Source: GWC2-45-44 sp041661665
GTDB lineage: Bacteria > Planctomycetota > Phycisphaerae > Sedimentisphaerales > UBA12454
Assembly: GCA_041661665.1 (NCBI GenBank)
Contig: JBAZTW010000002.1
Span: 1-64,000, forward strand
Reading direction: 5' to 3'
DNA: 64,000 bases
Part shown: positions 16,877 to 25,356 of the stretch, in pieces
Layout of the letters: each line of letters begins with the position of its first letter
How positions within the stretch are numbered: the first letter of the stretch is position 1
Notes under the pieces: generated by a model
The model's database searches: none
Told to the model about the DNA's origin: nothing
Seen by the model: only the letters and a program-made list of their open reading frames with translations
Program-made: the position numbers and the translations under genes

Positions 16877-16973
16877 CTTAAAAACTCCTGCCGTAGGCAT
16901 AATTCTTATCGCATCGCAGGCGGTTTTTGGGTTTTTAGATTTTGTAACATATTGTAATTGTCAATAGAGACCC

Positions 16974-17064
16974 GGAGAGGTGGCCGAGTGGCTGAAGGCA
17001 ACGGTTTGCTAAACCGTCGTACGGGTGAACGCTCGTACCGCGGGTTCGAATCCCGCCCTCTCCG
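16974..17064 (+). tRNA. tRNA-Ser (anticodon GCU)
   Basis: A 91-base tRNA with acceptor GGAGAGG/CCTCTCC, anticodon stem ACGGT with loop TTGCTAA (anticodon GCU), a long variable arm CGTACGGGTGAACGCTCGTACCG typical of class II tRNAs, and T-arm GCGGGTTCGAATCCCGC. CCA is not encoded. A run of eight T follows the discriminator G and could end transcription. Confidence 0.97.
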
Positions 17065-17118
17065 TTTTTTTTCTTTTCCCGCCAAAATAACGCCCACCTT
17101 ATCCTTATCGGGGGGGTG

Positions 17119-17144
17119 CGATGTTCCTTGACTATCCCATTAAA
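17119..17144 (+). repeat. Direct repeat, right copy, flanking tRNA-Ser
   Basis: Partner of 16808-16833, in the same orientation, 55 bases after the tRNA. Confidence 0.5.
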
Positions 17145-17318
17145 TGGTTAAAAAAGACTTGATTATTGAGATGGTGGAAGGTAGTATCTGCGGTTGGATT
17201 ATTGGGTAATAATGTCCTCTGGGAATTAACGCAGTAAAATAATGCAAATAATGTATGTTTTGTGTGTAGTCTTGAGAATTCATAGTACTTTAAAGACTTT
17301 GGCAGGAAGCCGAGAGTT

Positions 17319-17692
17319 ATGATAAATTCAGAAAATGAGGTTTTGAAAAAAGGGGTACAAGGCATGGATGCTTGCGAGGATGAGATTGATAGGATTCTTG
17401 CCGAATTGAATAATAAGATATATCTTCTGAATATTCGGAAAAACAATTTAAGGCATTTCTGGTTGATTTAACCGCAGGTTGCGAAAAGCAGGAAATGAAA
17501 GACTATCTGAGTTCTTATGTTAGAAGGATGGATAATAGGATAATGGCCGGTAAACCTGTTGCCGAAAAACCGGGGATTTGTCCAATTGCCAAAGGAACGG
17601 GAAAAAAAACCGGCATAGTTTTTGTGATAGCGTTTATGTTATCAGTATTCACGGTTTTTCTTCGCGAAGGCCTTGAGAAGAGAGCTGTTTAG
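17319..17692 (+). pseudogene. Small single-span membrane protein gene broken by a frameshift
   Basis: An ATG at 17319 opens a 50-codon frame (MINSENEVLKKGVQGMDACE...) that ends at 17471. A second frame continues from about 17413 to the stop at 17692. Read across one missing base in the AATAATAAG run near 17411-17419, the product becomes one sensible 125-residue protein: an acidic helical start (EDEIDRILAELNN), then SEKQFKAFLVDLTAGCEKQE, a basic segment, and a C-terminal membrane helix (GIVFVIAFMLSVFTVFL). The family is not recognised. It may be a real disabling mutation, an assembly error or programmed frameshifting. If intact translation begins at 17495, only the last 65 residues are made. 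Confidence 0.5.
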
Positions 17693-18083
17693 AAGTGAGA
17701 AATGAGATGTTAGAAGTAATCTGTTTTTTTTAAACTTCTAACTTCTGACTTTGTACTTCTTGCTTTGTAGAAAACCTGTCATCTCGACTTCGGCGACAAG
17801 GTCGTCTGCGATCGAAATGACAATTTGAGATATCTTCTACAAAGCAGTACTTCTTTCTTCTCGCTTCTTTTGTACCCGACGGGGACGGAGTGCGCTTAGG
17901 AAGTGAGAAAATTGATGAATATGCCGGTTATATTGTGATTTGAACTGTATTGTCTGGTGTGCTTTGTCCAGCCCTGTTTCTTAATCTGTCATCCCTGCTA
18001 TTGATTTCGGCAATAGAAAAATGAAACTTGATAAAAAATGAGAAATTTTTCAAAAATATTTTTATCTTTATTTTTGTTAATAT
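17693..18083. repeat. Non-coding gap with nested inverted repeats
   Basis: No gene is seen in these 391 bases. TGCTTTGTAGAA (17761-17772) pairs exactly with TTCTACAAAGCA (17835-17846), and TGTCATCTCGA pairs imperfectly with TCGAAATGACA inside it. TTAGAAGT and ACTTCTAA words lie to the left. The structure resembles a dispersed inverted-repeat element rather than a terminator. Confidence 0.6.
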
Positions 18084-19505
18084 ATGAAAATTAACTTAAT
18101 TTACACAGGAATAACAGAATCTGGTTTTGGCTCTCTTCAAGGCAATGAAGGTTCATGGATGAATCACGGGCTGTCAATCCTATCCAGCTCCGCAAAGCAG
18201 GCAGGACATCAAGTTGCATTGTTTGACCTTAGACGGCTCACAGGTTGGGATGAGTTTCGCAGAAAAGTTTCTGAGGCTGGAAAGTCTGTTTTTGGACTTA
18301 CGATGATGAGCGTAGACTTTAATAATGTAGTCAAAGCTGCGAGAATAATTCGCGAAGAAAGCCCTGATTCCAAAATCATAGTTGGCGGGCCGCATCCTTC
18401 AATATGCGCTGAAGAGTTAACACAACTTGACTGTTTTGATTATATTGTCAGAGGTGAAGGTGAAATAACATTCCCTGAATTGCTTAGGAAGCTCGAACAA
18501 AATGAATCGATACCACGCGTAATTCAAGGCCAATCGCTTGAAAATCTTGACTGTGCACCATGGGCAGATAGAGACCTCTTTGGTTGCCCCGAAGAACCTT
18601 TTGTTTCTTTTCTAAAGCCGCCATTTGTTACGTTGATTGCCGGGCGAGGGTGCAGATACAACTGTAATTATTGTCAGCCTGCTGAAAGAATGATATTTGG
18701 ACATGAAGTACGCCGTCGTTCTGCTGAAAATGTCATCAAAGAGTTAATCTACCTCCGCGGTAAATTCAATTTTAATTCATTTATGATTCATGACGACTGT
18801 ATTACTGAAGATCGTCAGTGGGTGTTGAAATTTTGTGAGCTGCTGAAAAAAGAAGGATTCACACAGCCCTTTGTGTCGCAATCGCGTGCCGATATCATTT
18901 GTCGTAATCCCGATATGATTAAAGTTATGCAACAGGCAGGGCTTAGGCTTATGATTATCGGGTTTGAAAGCGGCTCTGACCGCGTTCTTAAATTTTTACG
19001 TAAAGGCTGTACCCGCGAGAAGAATATTGAAGCTGCTCGTATATGTCATCAAAATGGGATAAAAATTTGGGCAAATTATATGATGGGGCTTCCTACTGAA
19101 ACAAACGAAGAGGTTATGGAAACCTATACTATGCTCAAAGAGATTAAGCCGTACCACTGTTCTCCTGCTTTTTATACGCCTCATCCCGGCAGCGACCTTT
19201 ATAAAATGGGAGAAGAGATGGGGATTCATTTAATTACTAATCACGATAACTATCGACGCAATACCTATGAACCAAAAATAAAAGGCCCGGACTATGAATT
19301 TCTTAATGATATGCTTTATAAAAGTATAGCATTGGCAGAGGATAATGAATCCAAAGTCTCCAAACCTGCTTCGGAAATTATGGCTGAACCGTACCATAAC
19401 AATATGGCTGTGTTAAAAAAGTGCGTTGAAAAATTAAAGCTTTTCCTGATGTCGAAATTTCCTCGATTTTATCGTATTCTCAAAAAATTGCGGCATAAAA
19501 TATGA
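18084..19505 (+). CDS. B12-binding-domain radical SAM protein (paralogue 1)
   Basis: A 473-residue protein with an N-terminal cobalamin-binding-like Rossmann domain (about 1-150) and a radical SAM domain. The iron-sulfur cluster cysteines are in CRYNCNYC (Cys190, Cys194, Cys197). The axial-His DxHxxG motif of base-off B12 domains is replaced by DLRRLTGW; GGPHPSI and RGEGEITFPEL are conserved. Class B radical SAM enzymes of this architecture often methylate unreactive carbons, but other reactions are known. It is the first gene of the polysaccharide cluster and overlaps the exporter permease by 4 bp (ATGA). By eye it is about two-thirds identical to the protein at 30453. Confidence 0.85.
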   Translation: MKINLIYTGITESGFGSLQGNEGSWMNHGLSILSSSAKQAGHQVALFDLRRLTGWDEFRRKVSEAGKSVFGLTMMSVDFNNVVKAARIIREESPDSKIIVGGPHPSICAEELTQLDCFDYIVRGEGEITFPELLRKLEQNESIPRVIQGQSLENLDCAPWADRDLFGCPEEPFVSFLKPPFVTLIAGRGCRYNCNYCQPAERMIFGHEVRRRSAENVIKELIYLRGKFNFNSFMIHDDCITEDRQWVLKFCELLKKEGFTQPFVSQSRADIICRNPDMIKVMQQAGLRLMIIGFESGSDRVLKFLRKGCTREKNIEAARICHQNGIKIWANYMMGLPTETNEEVMETYTMLKEIKPYHCSPAFYTPHPGSDLYKMGEEMGIHLITNHDNYRRNTYEPKIKGPDYEFLNDMLYKSIALAEDNESKVSKPASEIMAEPYHNNMAVLKKCVEKLKLFLMSKFPRFYRILKKLRHKI

Positions 19506-20302
19506 AGATGATATATTTATTCTTAAGCGACCTGTTTAAAAGCAAGGCTATCGTTCTCGAACTTGCTAAAAGAGACTTCAAGTCGCGATATTTAGGGTCT
19601 CATTTGGGTATTCTCTGGGCATTTATTCATCCAAGTGCATACATTGCAATACTCTGGTTTGTTTTTCAGATAGGTTTTAAATCAGCCCCTGTATCCAATT
19701 TTCCCTTCCTGCTTTGGCTTATGTCGGGACTGATACCATGGTTTTTCTTTTCCGAGAGTTTGATGAATGCTACGAATGCCGTTATTGAGAACAGCTATCT
19801 GGTAAAAAAAGTTGTTTTTAGAATAGGTATGCTGCCAATCATTAAAGTATTATCGTCTCTTTTTGTGCATTTGCTTTTCATTGGGCTGCTTTTTCTAATA
19901 TATTTTATCTATGGGTATAAGCCGGACATTTTTTTTATCCAGGTTTTCTATTATCTTTTTGCAGTGATAGTTCTGGTACTGGGAATTTCATTTATAACTT
20001 CCGCATTGATTATATTCATCAAAGACACAGGCCACGCGATAGCGATTCTTCTTCAATTTTGTCTTTGGCTGACTCCCATCTTCTGGTCCCTGAAAATATT
20101 ACCGGAAAAATACCATCTTATAATTAAATTGAACCCGGTTTATTATATAATCGAGGGTTACAGAAACAGTCTTATTTACAAGATATGGTTTTGGCAGCAG
20201 CCGTTTCTGACGATTTATTTTTGGACGGTTACAATTATTATTTTGGCTTTTGGGGCATTCTTTTTTCATAAGGTAAAACCTCATTTTGCGGATGTCCTGT
20301 GA
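19502..20302 (+). CDS. wzm: Polysaccharide ABC exporter, permease subunit (Wzm-like)
   Basis: A 266-residue ABC-2-type inner-membrane permease with about six hydrophobic segments. The N-terminal amphipathic stretch LAKRDFKSRYLGSHLGILWA is typical of Wzm/TagG/KpsM exporters. With the ATPase encoded 13 bp downstream it should export an undecaprenyl-linked polysaccharide across the inner membrane. The start overlaps the preceding radical SAM gene by 4 bp, so the modification enzyme and exporter are translated together. Confidence 0.92.
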   Translation: MKMIYLFLSDLFKSKAIVLELAKRDFKSRYLGSHLGILWAFIHPSAYIAILWFVFQIGFKSAPVSNFPFLLWLMSGLIPWFFFSESLMNATNAVIENSYLVKKVVFRIGMLPIIKVLSSLFVHLLFIGLLFLIYFIYGYKPDIFFIQVFYYLFAVIVLVLGISFITSALIIFIKDTGHAIAILLQFCLWLTPIFWSLKILPEKYHLIIKLNPVYYIIEGYRNSLIYKIWFWQQPFLTIYFWTVTIIILAFGAFFFHKVKPHFADVL

Positions 20303-20315
20303 GTAAGTATAGAAT

Positions 20316-21632
20316 ATGAAAGAAAACATCGCCATTAAAGTTGAAGGTTTATCAAAGGCCTATAAATTATATGATATGCCTATAGATAGGCTAAAAGAGA
20401 GCATTCATATCTTCAGAAAAAAATACCACAGAGATTTTTACGCGTTAAGAGATGTCAGTTTCGAAGTTAGAAAAGGAGAATGCCTGGGAATAATCGGCAA
20501 AAATGGCTGCGGTAAATCAACGTTGCTCAAAATAATCACCGGCGTATTATCCCCCACGAGCGGCCACGTTGAGACAACTGGAAAAGTTTCGGCTTTACTT
20601 GAACTGGGCATTGGATTTAACCCTGAGATGACCGGCATAGAAAACGTTTATTTCAATGGCGCCTTAATGGGCTCTGATAAAAAAGATATCGACAGGAAGA
20701 TCAATGACATTATCTCGTTTGCCGATATCGGAGAGTTTATCCATCAGCCATTGAAAACATATTCGACCGGAATGTTTATGCGCCTTGCCTTTGCTGCTGC
20801 TATCAATGTCGATCCGGATATATTGATTATAGATGAGGCACTGGCGGTTGGAGATATCAGATTTCAGCAAAAATGTTTTCGAAAGATCAGAGAATTTGGC
20901 GAAAACGGTAAAACAATCATTTTCGTTTCTCATGATATGGGCGCAATTGTGAATCTTTGTAATAGAGTTATGTGGTTAAAGGATAATCTGATTTATCGAT
21001 GTGGGAATCCAGAAGAGGTTATCAGTGAATATGTTTTGTATATGACGTATGATTCTGTTGCAAGAAAAAGAGAAATGGATAAAAAAAATGAAAGGATTAT
21101 TGAAAATGCTGATATGCTTTCTGGAAAAGAACTATCATGGCAGGATGTTATGGGGTGTTCATCTTTTGGTGAAGGAGGAGCCGAAATAAAGAGAGTAGCT
21201 TTATGCTTAAATAAATCACGAAAAAATGTAAATGTATTACAGGGCGGGGAGGATGTAGTTTTCGCTTTGGACGTTGTGGTAAAAAGTGATATTCATTTTC
21301 CGATAATTGGGCTTGGCCTAAAAGATAAATATGGAAATGACTTATTAGGTATCAATACTTATATTTATAAAACAGAAGTGCAGCCGTTATTAAAAGACGA
21401 GAGGATTATAGTGGAAATCAGTTTTAAGTTTCCGATGTTCAAAAATGGGGATTATACGATCTGTGCTGGAATAGCAGAAGGAACACAGGAAACGCATCTG
21501 CAGCACCATTGGATTTATGATGCTTATATAGTCAAAGTATTGAATACCGACTTCAAGCACACAAGAGGAGGTTCTTTATTAATTTCTGAAAATGTAAATA
21601 TTGAAATTTCAAAAAACAGTATAGATGGTTAA
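20316..21632 (+). CDS. wzt: Polysaccharide ABC exporter, ATPase with C-terminal sugar-binding domain (Wzt-like)
   Basis: A 438-residue protein. The N-terminal ABC domain has Walker A GKNGCGKST (61-69), a signature around TYSTGMFMRLAFA (near 150) and Walker B ILIIDEAL (Asp173, Glu174). Residues from about 265 to 438 form a beta-rich extension matching the Wzt C-terminal domain that recognises the finished, often terminally modified, glycan before export. The extension means the exporter probably checks a specific chain end, which fits the modification enzymes encoded around it. Confidence 0.92.
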   Translation: MKENIAIKVEGLSKAYKLYDMPIDRLKESIHIFRKKYHRDFYALRDVSFEVRKGECLGIIGKNGCGKSTLLKIITGVLSPTSGHVETTGKVSALLELGIGFNPEMTGIENVYFNGALMGSDKKDIDRKINDIISFADIGEFIHQPLKTYSTGMFMRLAFAAAINVDPDILIIDEALAVGDIRFQQKCFRKIREFGENGKTIIFVSHDMGAIVNLCNRVMWLKDNLIYRCGNPEEVISEYVLYMTYDSVARKREMDKKNERIIENADMLSGKELSWQDVMGCSSFGEGGAEIKRVALCLNKSRKNVNVLQGGEDVVFALDVVVKSDIHFPIIGLGLKDKYGNDLLGINTYIYKTEVQPLLKDERIIVEISFKFPMFKNGDYTICAGIAEGTQETHLQHHWIYDAYIVKVLNTDFKHTRGGSLLISENVNIEISKNSIDG

Positions 21633-21714
21633 AAGTTTCCAATCTTACAATGTCTGCGACAATAATAATTAATATTGAAGAATTTAAATCCATCTACAGG
21701 GAAAGCAATTCAAT

Positions 21715-23151
21715 ATGCCCAAAATAGCTTTTATTAACCCTATAGGATTTGGGACAATGTCTGAACAAGGGGCTCATATCGGGCTTGCGTATATTGCTGC
21801 CTCTTGTCAGCAAGCTGGCCATGATGTCCGAGTAATTGCACTTAACAATGTAAAAAATCCTGATGAGAATGTCGTTATTTCTGATCTTGCCTGTTGGGGG
21901 GCAGATATAATAGGTTTTACTGTAAATAGTTTTTCTGTTGCTCATGCAATACAAATGGCTTCAAAGATAAGATTGGCTATGCCAAAAACAAAGATAATTG
22001 CAGGTGGAATTCATCCAACAGTGTCTTTGAAACGATTTTTAAATGAAAATCATCTCCTTTTTGATGTAATTGTTTTGGGAGAAGGTGATTTCACTATCCT
22101 TGAAGTTATAGACTGTATGGATATGAACAAACCTCTGTCTATAGTTCATGGCATTGCTTTTATTAAGGATAATGATGTTTTTATTACTCCACCCCGAAAA
22201 AGAATAAAGGAAATTGATAAGTTGCCGTTTCCCGCATACTCACTTTTTGAACCAAATTTGCCATTAAATGAATATTATCCAATGATTACTAGTCGCGGTT
22301 GTCCTTATGATTGTATTTTTTGTATTTCAAAGACCTTTTGGAATCGACGATTTTGCGCTAGGTCATCTGAAAATGTTTTAGAGGAAATTCGCTGGGCTAA
22401 AGAAAAGTATGGTTTTCAAGAACTTCGCATATTTGACGATAATTTCACTCAAGACAAAGAACGTGCCATTAAAATTTGTAAAGGCATTGTTGATATCGGC
22501 TTTAATATTAAGCTGACATTGGTTAATGGAATACGGGCTGATAGTGTTGATGAAGAGCTTGCAATTTGGTTAAAACAGGCCGGGTTGCATTACTTAATGA
22601 TAGGAGTTGAGGATGGCAACAAAGAGACATTTCAAAAAATTAATAAGGGAGAGACCTTAGATGACATATCTAATGCTATTAAAATATTTAGAAATATCGG
22701 CATTAAAGTAGAAGCTACAATGGTTATTGGATTGCCTGGAACTACCTATAAGACCACAATTAATTCGTTAAAGTTTCTTCAAGAGCATTCAATTAATGGA
22801 CATTGGATTATTGCTGTGCCGTTTAAAGGGACGCAATTATATAATTACGCAACGGAAGAAGGACAACTTTTGCTTGACGTTGAGGCTGGCTTTAATATGA
22901 GCATGGTCAACTATCCGCCGCTTATCGCGTTCGATACTCCTGAGTTTAAGAGGGAAGAACGATTAAAGGCTTTTGAAATGGTCAATATTGCCTCAGAAAA
23001 TTATCATTTTTTAGTTAGACCTGAAGAGACTCTGCAAGATGCAGGCGAAAGAATATTAAAAATTATAGAAAAGCTTGAACCTGAAAAAAGAGAATATCAT
23101 TGTAAAAGAATTAACGAGATTTTTGGAGGCGTTATTAATGCCATCGCATAA
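21715..23151 (+). CDS. B12-binding-domain radical SAM protein (divergent member)
   Basis: A 478-residue protein with an N-terminal B12-binding-like domain and a radical SAM cluster motif CPYDCIFC (Cys196, Cys200, Cys203). It lacks the SWMNHGL and DLRRL signatures of the other three in this cluster and ends differently, so it is a separate subfamily. Segments HIGLAYIAASCQQAGH and GGIHPTV are typical of the oxidoreductase/methylase group. A ribosome binding site-like AGGG precedes the start. Its 3' end overlaps the SPASM protein gene by 14 bp. The substrate is unknown; a glycan or lipid-linked sugar is the contextual guess. Confidence 0.85.
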   Translation: MPKIAFINPIGFGTMSEQGAHIGLAYIAASCQQAGHDVRVIALNNVKNPDENVVISDLACWGADIIGFTVNSFSVAHAIQMASKIRLAMPKTKIIAGGIHPTVSLKRFLNENHLLFDVIVLGEGDFTILEVIDCMDMNKPLSIVHGIAFIKDNDVFITPPRKRIKEIDKLPFPAYSLFEPNLPLNEYYPMITSRGCPYDCIFCISKTFWNRRFCARSSENVLEEIRWAKEKYGFQELRIFDDNFTQDKERAIKICKGIVDIGFNIKLTLVNGIRADSVDEELAIWLKQAGLHYLMIGVEDGNKETFQKINKGETLDDISNAIKIFRNIGIKVEATMVIGLPGTTYKTTINSLKFLQEHSINGHWIIAVPFKGTQLYNYATEEGQLLLDVEAGFNMSMVNYPPLIAFDTPEFKREERLKAFEMVNIASENYHFLVRPEETLQDAGERILKIIEKLEPEKREYHCKRINEIFGGVINAIA

Positions 23152-24139
23152 CCTTGAAACAACTTCTGATTTTGTTGTTTCGCCAAGCCCTAAAAGTCTT
23201 TGTATAGAACTTACAAACGAATGCAATATGAACTGTCAGCACTGCTTATATGCCCACGGACGAAATAAGTACAGCATAATTTCAAATGAAATAATCAATA
23301 GATTAAAACCGGTCATTAAAAATGCTGATTTTATCGGGCTTGATGGAGGAGGCGAGGTATTACTGAACAGACAAACACGAGATATCTTAAAAAACATAGC
23401 TTCGTTTTCTCAAATTGATTTTACAACGAATGGAAAGAATCTGACGCAGGATGTTATCGACGAACTGCCATTAGAATCCGTTGCAGGCATACATATCTCA
23501 TTTGATGGCTTTGCAAACGAACCATGGTCTATATTAAGAAAGGGCAATGAGCCAATATTAGTTTTTGAAGCATTTAAACGTATTATGAAAGCGATTAGTG
23601 CAAGACAGCTTCGAACTACGGTTTGGTGCAATATAGTTTTATCAACTCTTAATATTAAAGAGTTGTATAATAGCATTGTGAGAATTGCGGATTTGGGAAT
23701 TACGCGGTTTCATTGCATCCATTTAATTATCACACATGATGAACTTCAAAAATATTCTTTATTCTATTGTCCTTCTATCTATAACAATGAAATCCAGGCA
23801 GTTAAAGCTCTTGCAGAAGAACGGGGTTTAGAACTTTATACGCCACAGTTATTTGGCCAACCAAAATTAAATACAGGCAATGCATGGCCTTATCATTATC
23901 AATGTGAACTTCCGTTTGACCATGCGGTGATAAGAAGTAATGGGAAGGTTGTAGTTTGCTGCGATCCGCGGACTGAAATTGGAGACGCTGCAAAAGAAGA
24001 TTTTTTGAGTATCTGGCATAGTGAGGCGTATAATAAGTTTCGCAGTATGGTAAATTCTAAACACCCGCCAAAAGAATGTCGAGAGTGCATTCATCCAACT
24101 TATATCAATGTTGATAACTTAAAATATCCAAAAATATGA
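23138..24139 (+). CDS. Radical SAM/SPASM-domain protein
   Basis: A 333-residue protein. The radical SAM motif CNMNCQHC holds Cys29, Cys33 and Cys36, and a C-terminal SPASM-type cluster of cysteines is visible in CELPFD, VVVCCDP and CRECIHP. SPASM proteins bind auxiliary iron-sulfur clusters and modify peptides, proteins or small molecules. The start at 23138 is chosen because GGAGG lies 8 bases upstream; an earlier ATG at 23075 would lie deep in the previous gene. It overlaps that gene by 14 bp, so the two radical SAM proteins are probably made together. Confidence 0.87.
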   Translation: MPSHNLETTSDFVVSPSPKSLCIELTNECNMNCQHCLYAHGRNKYSIISNEIINRLKPVIKNADFIGLDGGGEVLLNRQTRDILKNIASFSQIDFTTNGKNLTQDVIDELPLESVAGIHISFDGFANEPWSILRKGNEPILVFEAFKRIMKAISARQLRTTVWCNIVLSTLNIKELYNSIVRIADLGITRFHCIHLIITHDELQKYSLFYCPSIYNNEIQAVKALAEERGLELYTPQLFGQPKLNTGNAWPYHYQCELPFDHAVIRSNGKVVVCCDPRTEIGDAAKEDFLSIWHSEAYNKFRSMVNSKHPPKECRECIHPTYINVDNLKYPKI

Positions 24140-24241
24140 AATTTTTTAATTTAAGAAAATAGAGGCAGGTGTTTATGCACATGTTGCAGAAGTAAAATTG
24201 CGAAAAAAAATCATTAATGTTTAGAAGGCGGTGTCTATAAT

Positions 24242-25228
24242 ATGCGTGAGTATTTTCCATTAGTAAAAAATTGGCCTGAATATGATACAGCATTAACGGT
24301 TTTTCGTTATGCAATAGTTCGTGAACTATGTCGCGGTAAGAGAGTTTTGGAAATAGGTGCCGCTTCCGGAGAGGGAACGGTGTTGTTGGCTGATATGGCA
24401 AAAGAGATTGTGGCGCTCGACTATCAGAATATTTGGGACAGCTCTCCTGCTGCAAAATTGCCCAATGTCCGGTTCGTATGTCAGGATGCGTTGTCAATGC
24501 TGGCTGAATGGGCAGGCTGCTTTGATGTTGTCATAGCGATGGAACTTATCGAACATTTGGATGATTTTGATGGTTTGCAGAAATCAGTTTTCAATGTATT
24601 ATCCAAGGATGGCGTATTTGTATTAAGCACTCCTAATTTCGATATTTATTCTGACAGAGGCGACAGTTCGCGTAAGCCGGTTTACGAACATCACCATCAT
24701 GAGTACTGTGCGAAAGAGCTTGAACGTTCTTTCTTAAATTGCTGGAAGAGCAAAGAAATAATGGGACTTAGCCAGCTCTCTTCTCCAAATAAGGCTTTGG
24801 CGTCCGAGATTAGCAATGTTTTGCTTTATCTTGAAAAAGTTATTTATTTACTTGAACTTGGGACAAGTTACCCTCAATATAAATTATTTAGCGGCGGGTC
24901 TTTGTCCTGTCCGTTGCCATTGGAATTCTGTCAGAGTTTTATTACGCTGCTGTTCAAGGGGGCGCCTGTCACAGTGAACTCTATTTTTCCCGGATGTGAA
25001 AACATTGAAATCGAATTACCATCTCTTTCGGATGTGGCATTTCAATCAGCCAGAACAATTCTTCAGAGACGGAATCAGCAGGTTTCAGTCATGTCAGGAA
25101 TGATAGATGATCTGAACAATATAGTAAAGAATCGCGAAGATCAAATTAAGCATTATGTACAGGTAAATAATGATTTGACAAAGATTGTTAAAAATCGCGA
25201 AGAACAAATAGAACGTCTTTCGGGATAG
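24242..25228 (+). CDS. SAM-dependent methyltransferase with C-terminal coiled coil, cut by an amber codon
   Basis: A 328-residue class I methyltransferase. The SAM-binding motif VLEIGAASGEGTVLLA is near residue 35, followed by VIAMELIEHLDD and GVFVLSTPN. From about residue 275 a coiled coil begins with 21-residue (three-heptad) units: DLNNIVKNREDQIK, then DLTKIVKNREEQIE. The frame is closed by TAG at 25226-25228, yet a third unit follows in frame. Coiled-coil methyltransferases of O-antigen clusters can act as chain-length or capping factors; that role is a guess here. It lies between radical SAM genes and its product may act on the same glycan. Confidence 0.82.
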   Translation: MREYFPLVKNWPEYDTALTVFRYAIVRELCRGKRVLEIGAASGEGTVLLADMAKEIVALDYQNIWDSSPAAKLPNVRFVCQDALSMLAEWAGCFDVVIAMELIEHLDDFDGLQKSVFNVLSKDGVFVLSTPNFDIYSDRGDSSRKPVYEHHHHEYCAKELERSFLNCWKSKEIMGLSQLSSPNKALASEISNVLLYLEKVIYLLELGTSYPQYKLFSGGSLSCPLPLEFCQSFITLLFKGAPVTVNSIFPGCENIEIELPSLSDVAFQSARTILQRRNQQVSVMSGMIDDLNNIVKNREDQIKHYVQVNNDLTKIVKNREEQIERLSG

Positions 25229-25348
25229 GTAAAAAATCTCGAAAACATAGTGCACAACCGTGAAGAACAAATTGAGCGGATAACGCAGGTGCGCCGTCAT
25301 CCATTGTTTAGATTCGCTGAAAAAATCACAGATAAAAAATTGATTTAG
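25226..25348 (+). other. In-frame continuation of the methyltransferase beyond TAG
   Basis: After the TAG the same frame stays open for 39 codons, giving a third coiled-coil unit (NLENIVHNREEQIERI) and a basic/hydrophobic tail (RRHPLFRFAEKI), and stops at 25346-25348, 8 bp before the next gene. A single C-to-T change (CAG to TAG) would explain the break. Confidence 0.75.
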
Positions 25349-25356
25349 AGAAAATA

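Noticed and set aside
16808..17144. Integrative element attachment site at tRNA-Ser
   Set aside because: The repeats do not include the tRNA 3' end and no integrase or phage gene lies nearby.
17132..17446. 104-codon frame on the minus strand
   Set aside because: It opposes the frameshifted small gene, lacks a ribosome binding site and shows low-complexity, shadow-like composition.
25226..25228. TAG recoded as an amino acid genome-wide
   Set aside because: TAG ends other intact genes in the window, for example the AMMECR1 gene, so general reassignment is not supported.
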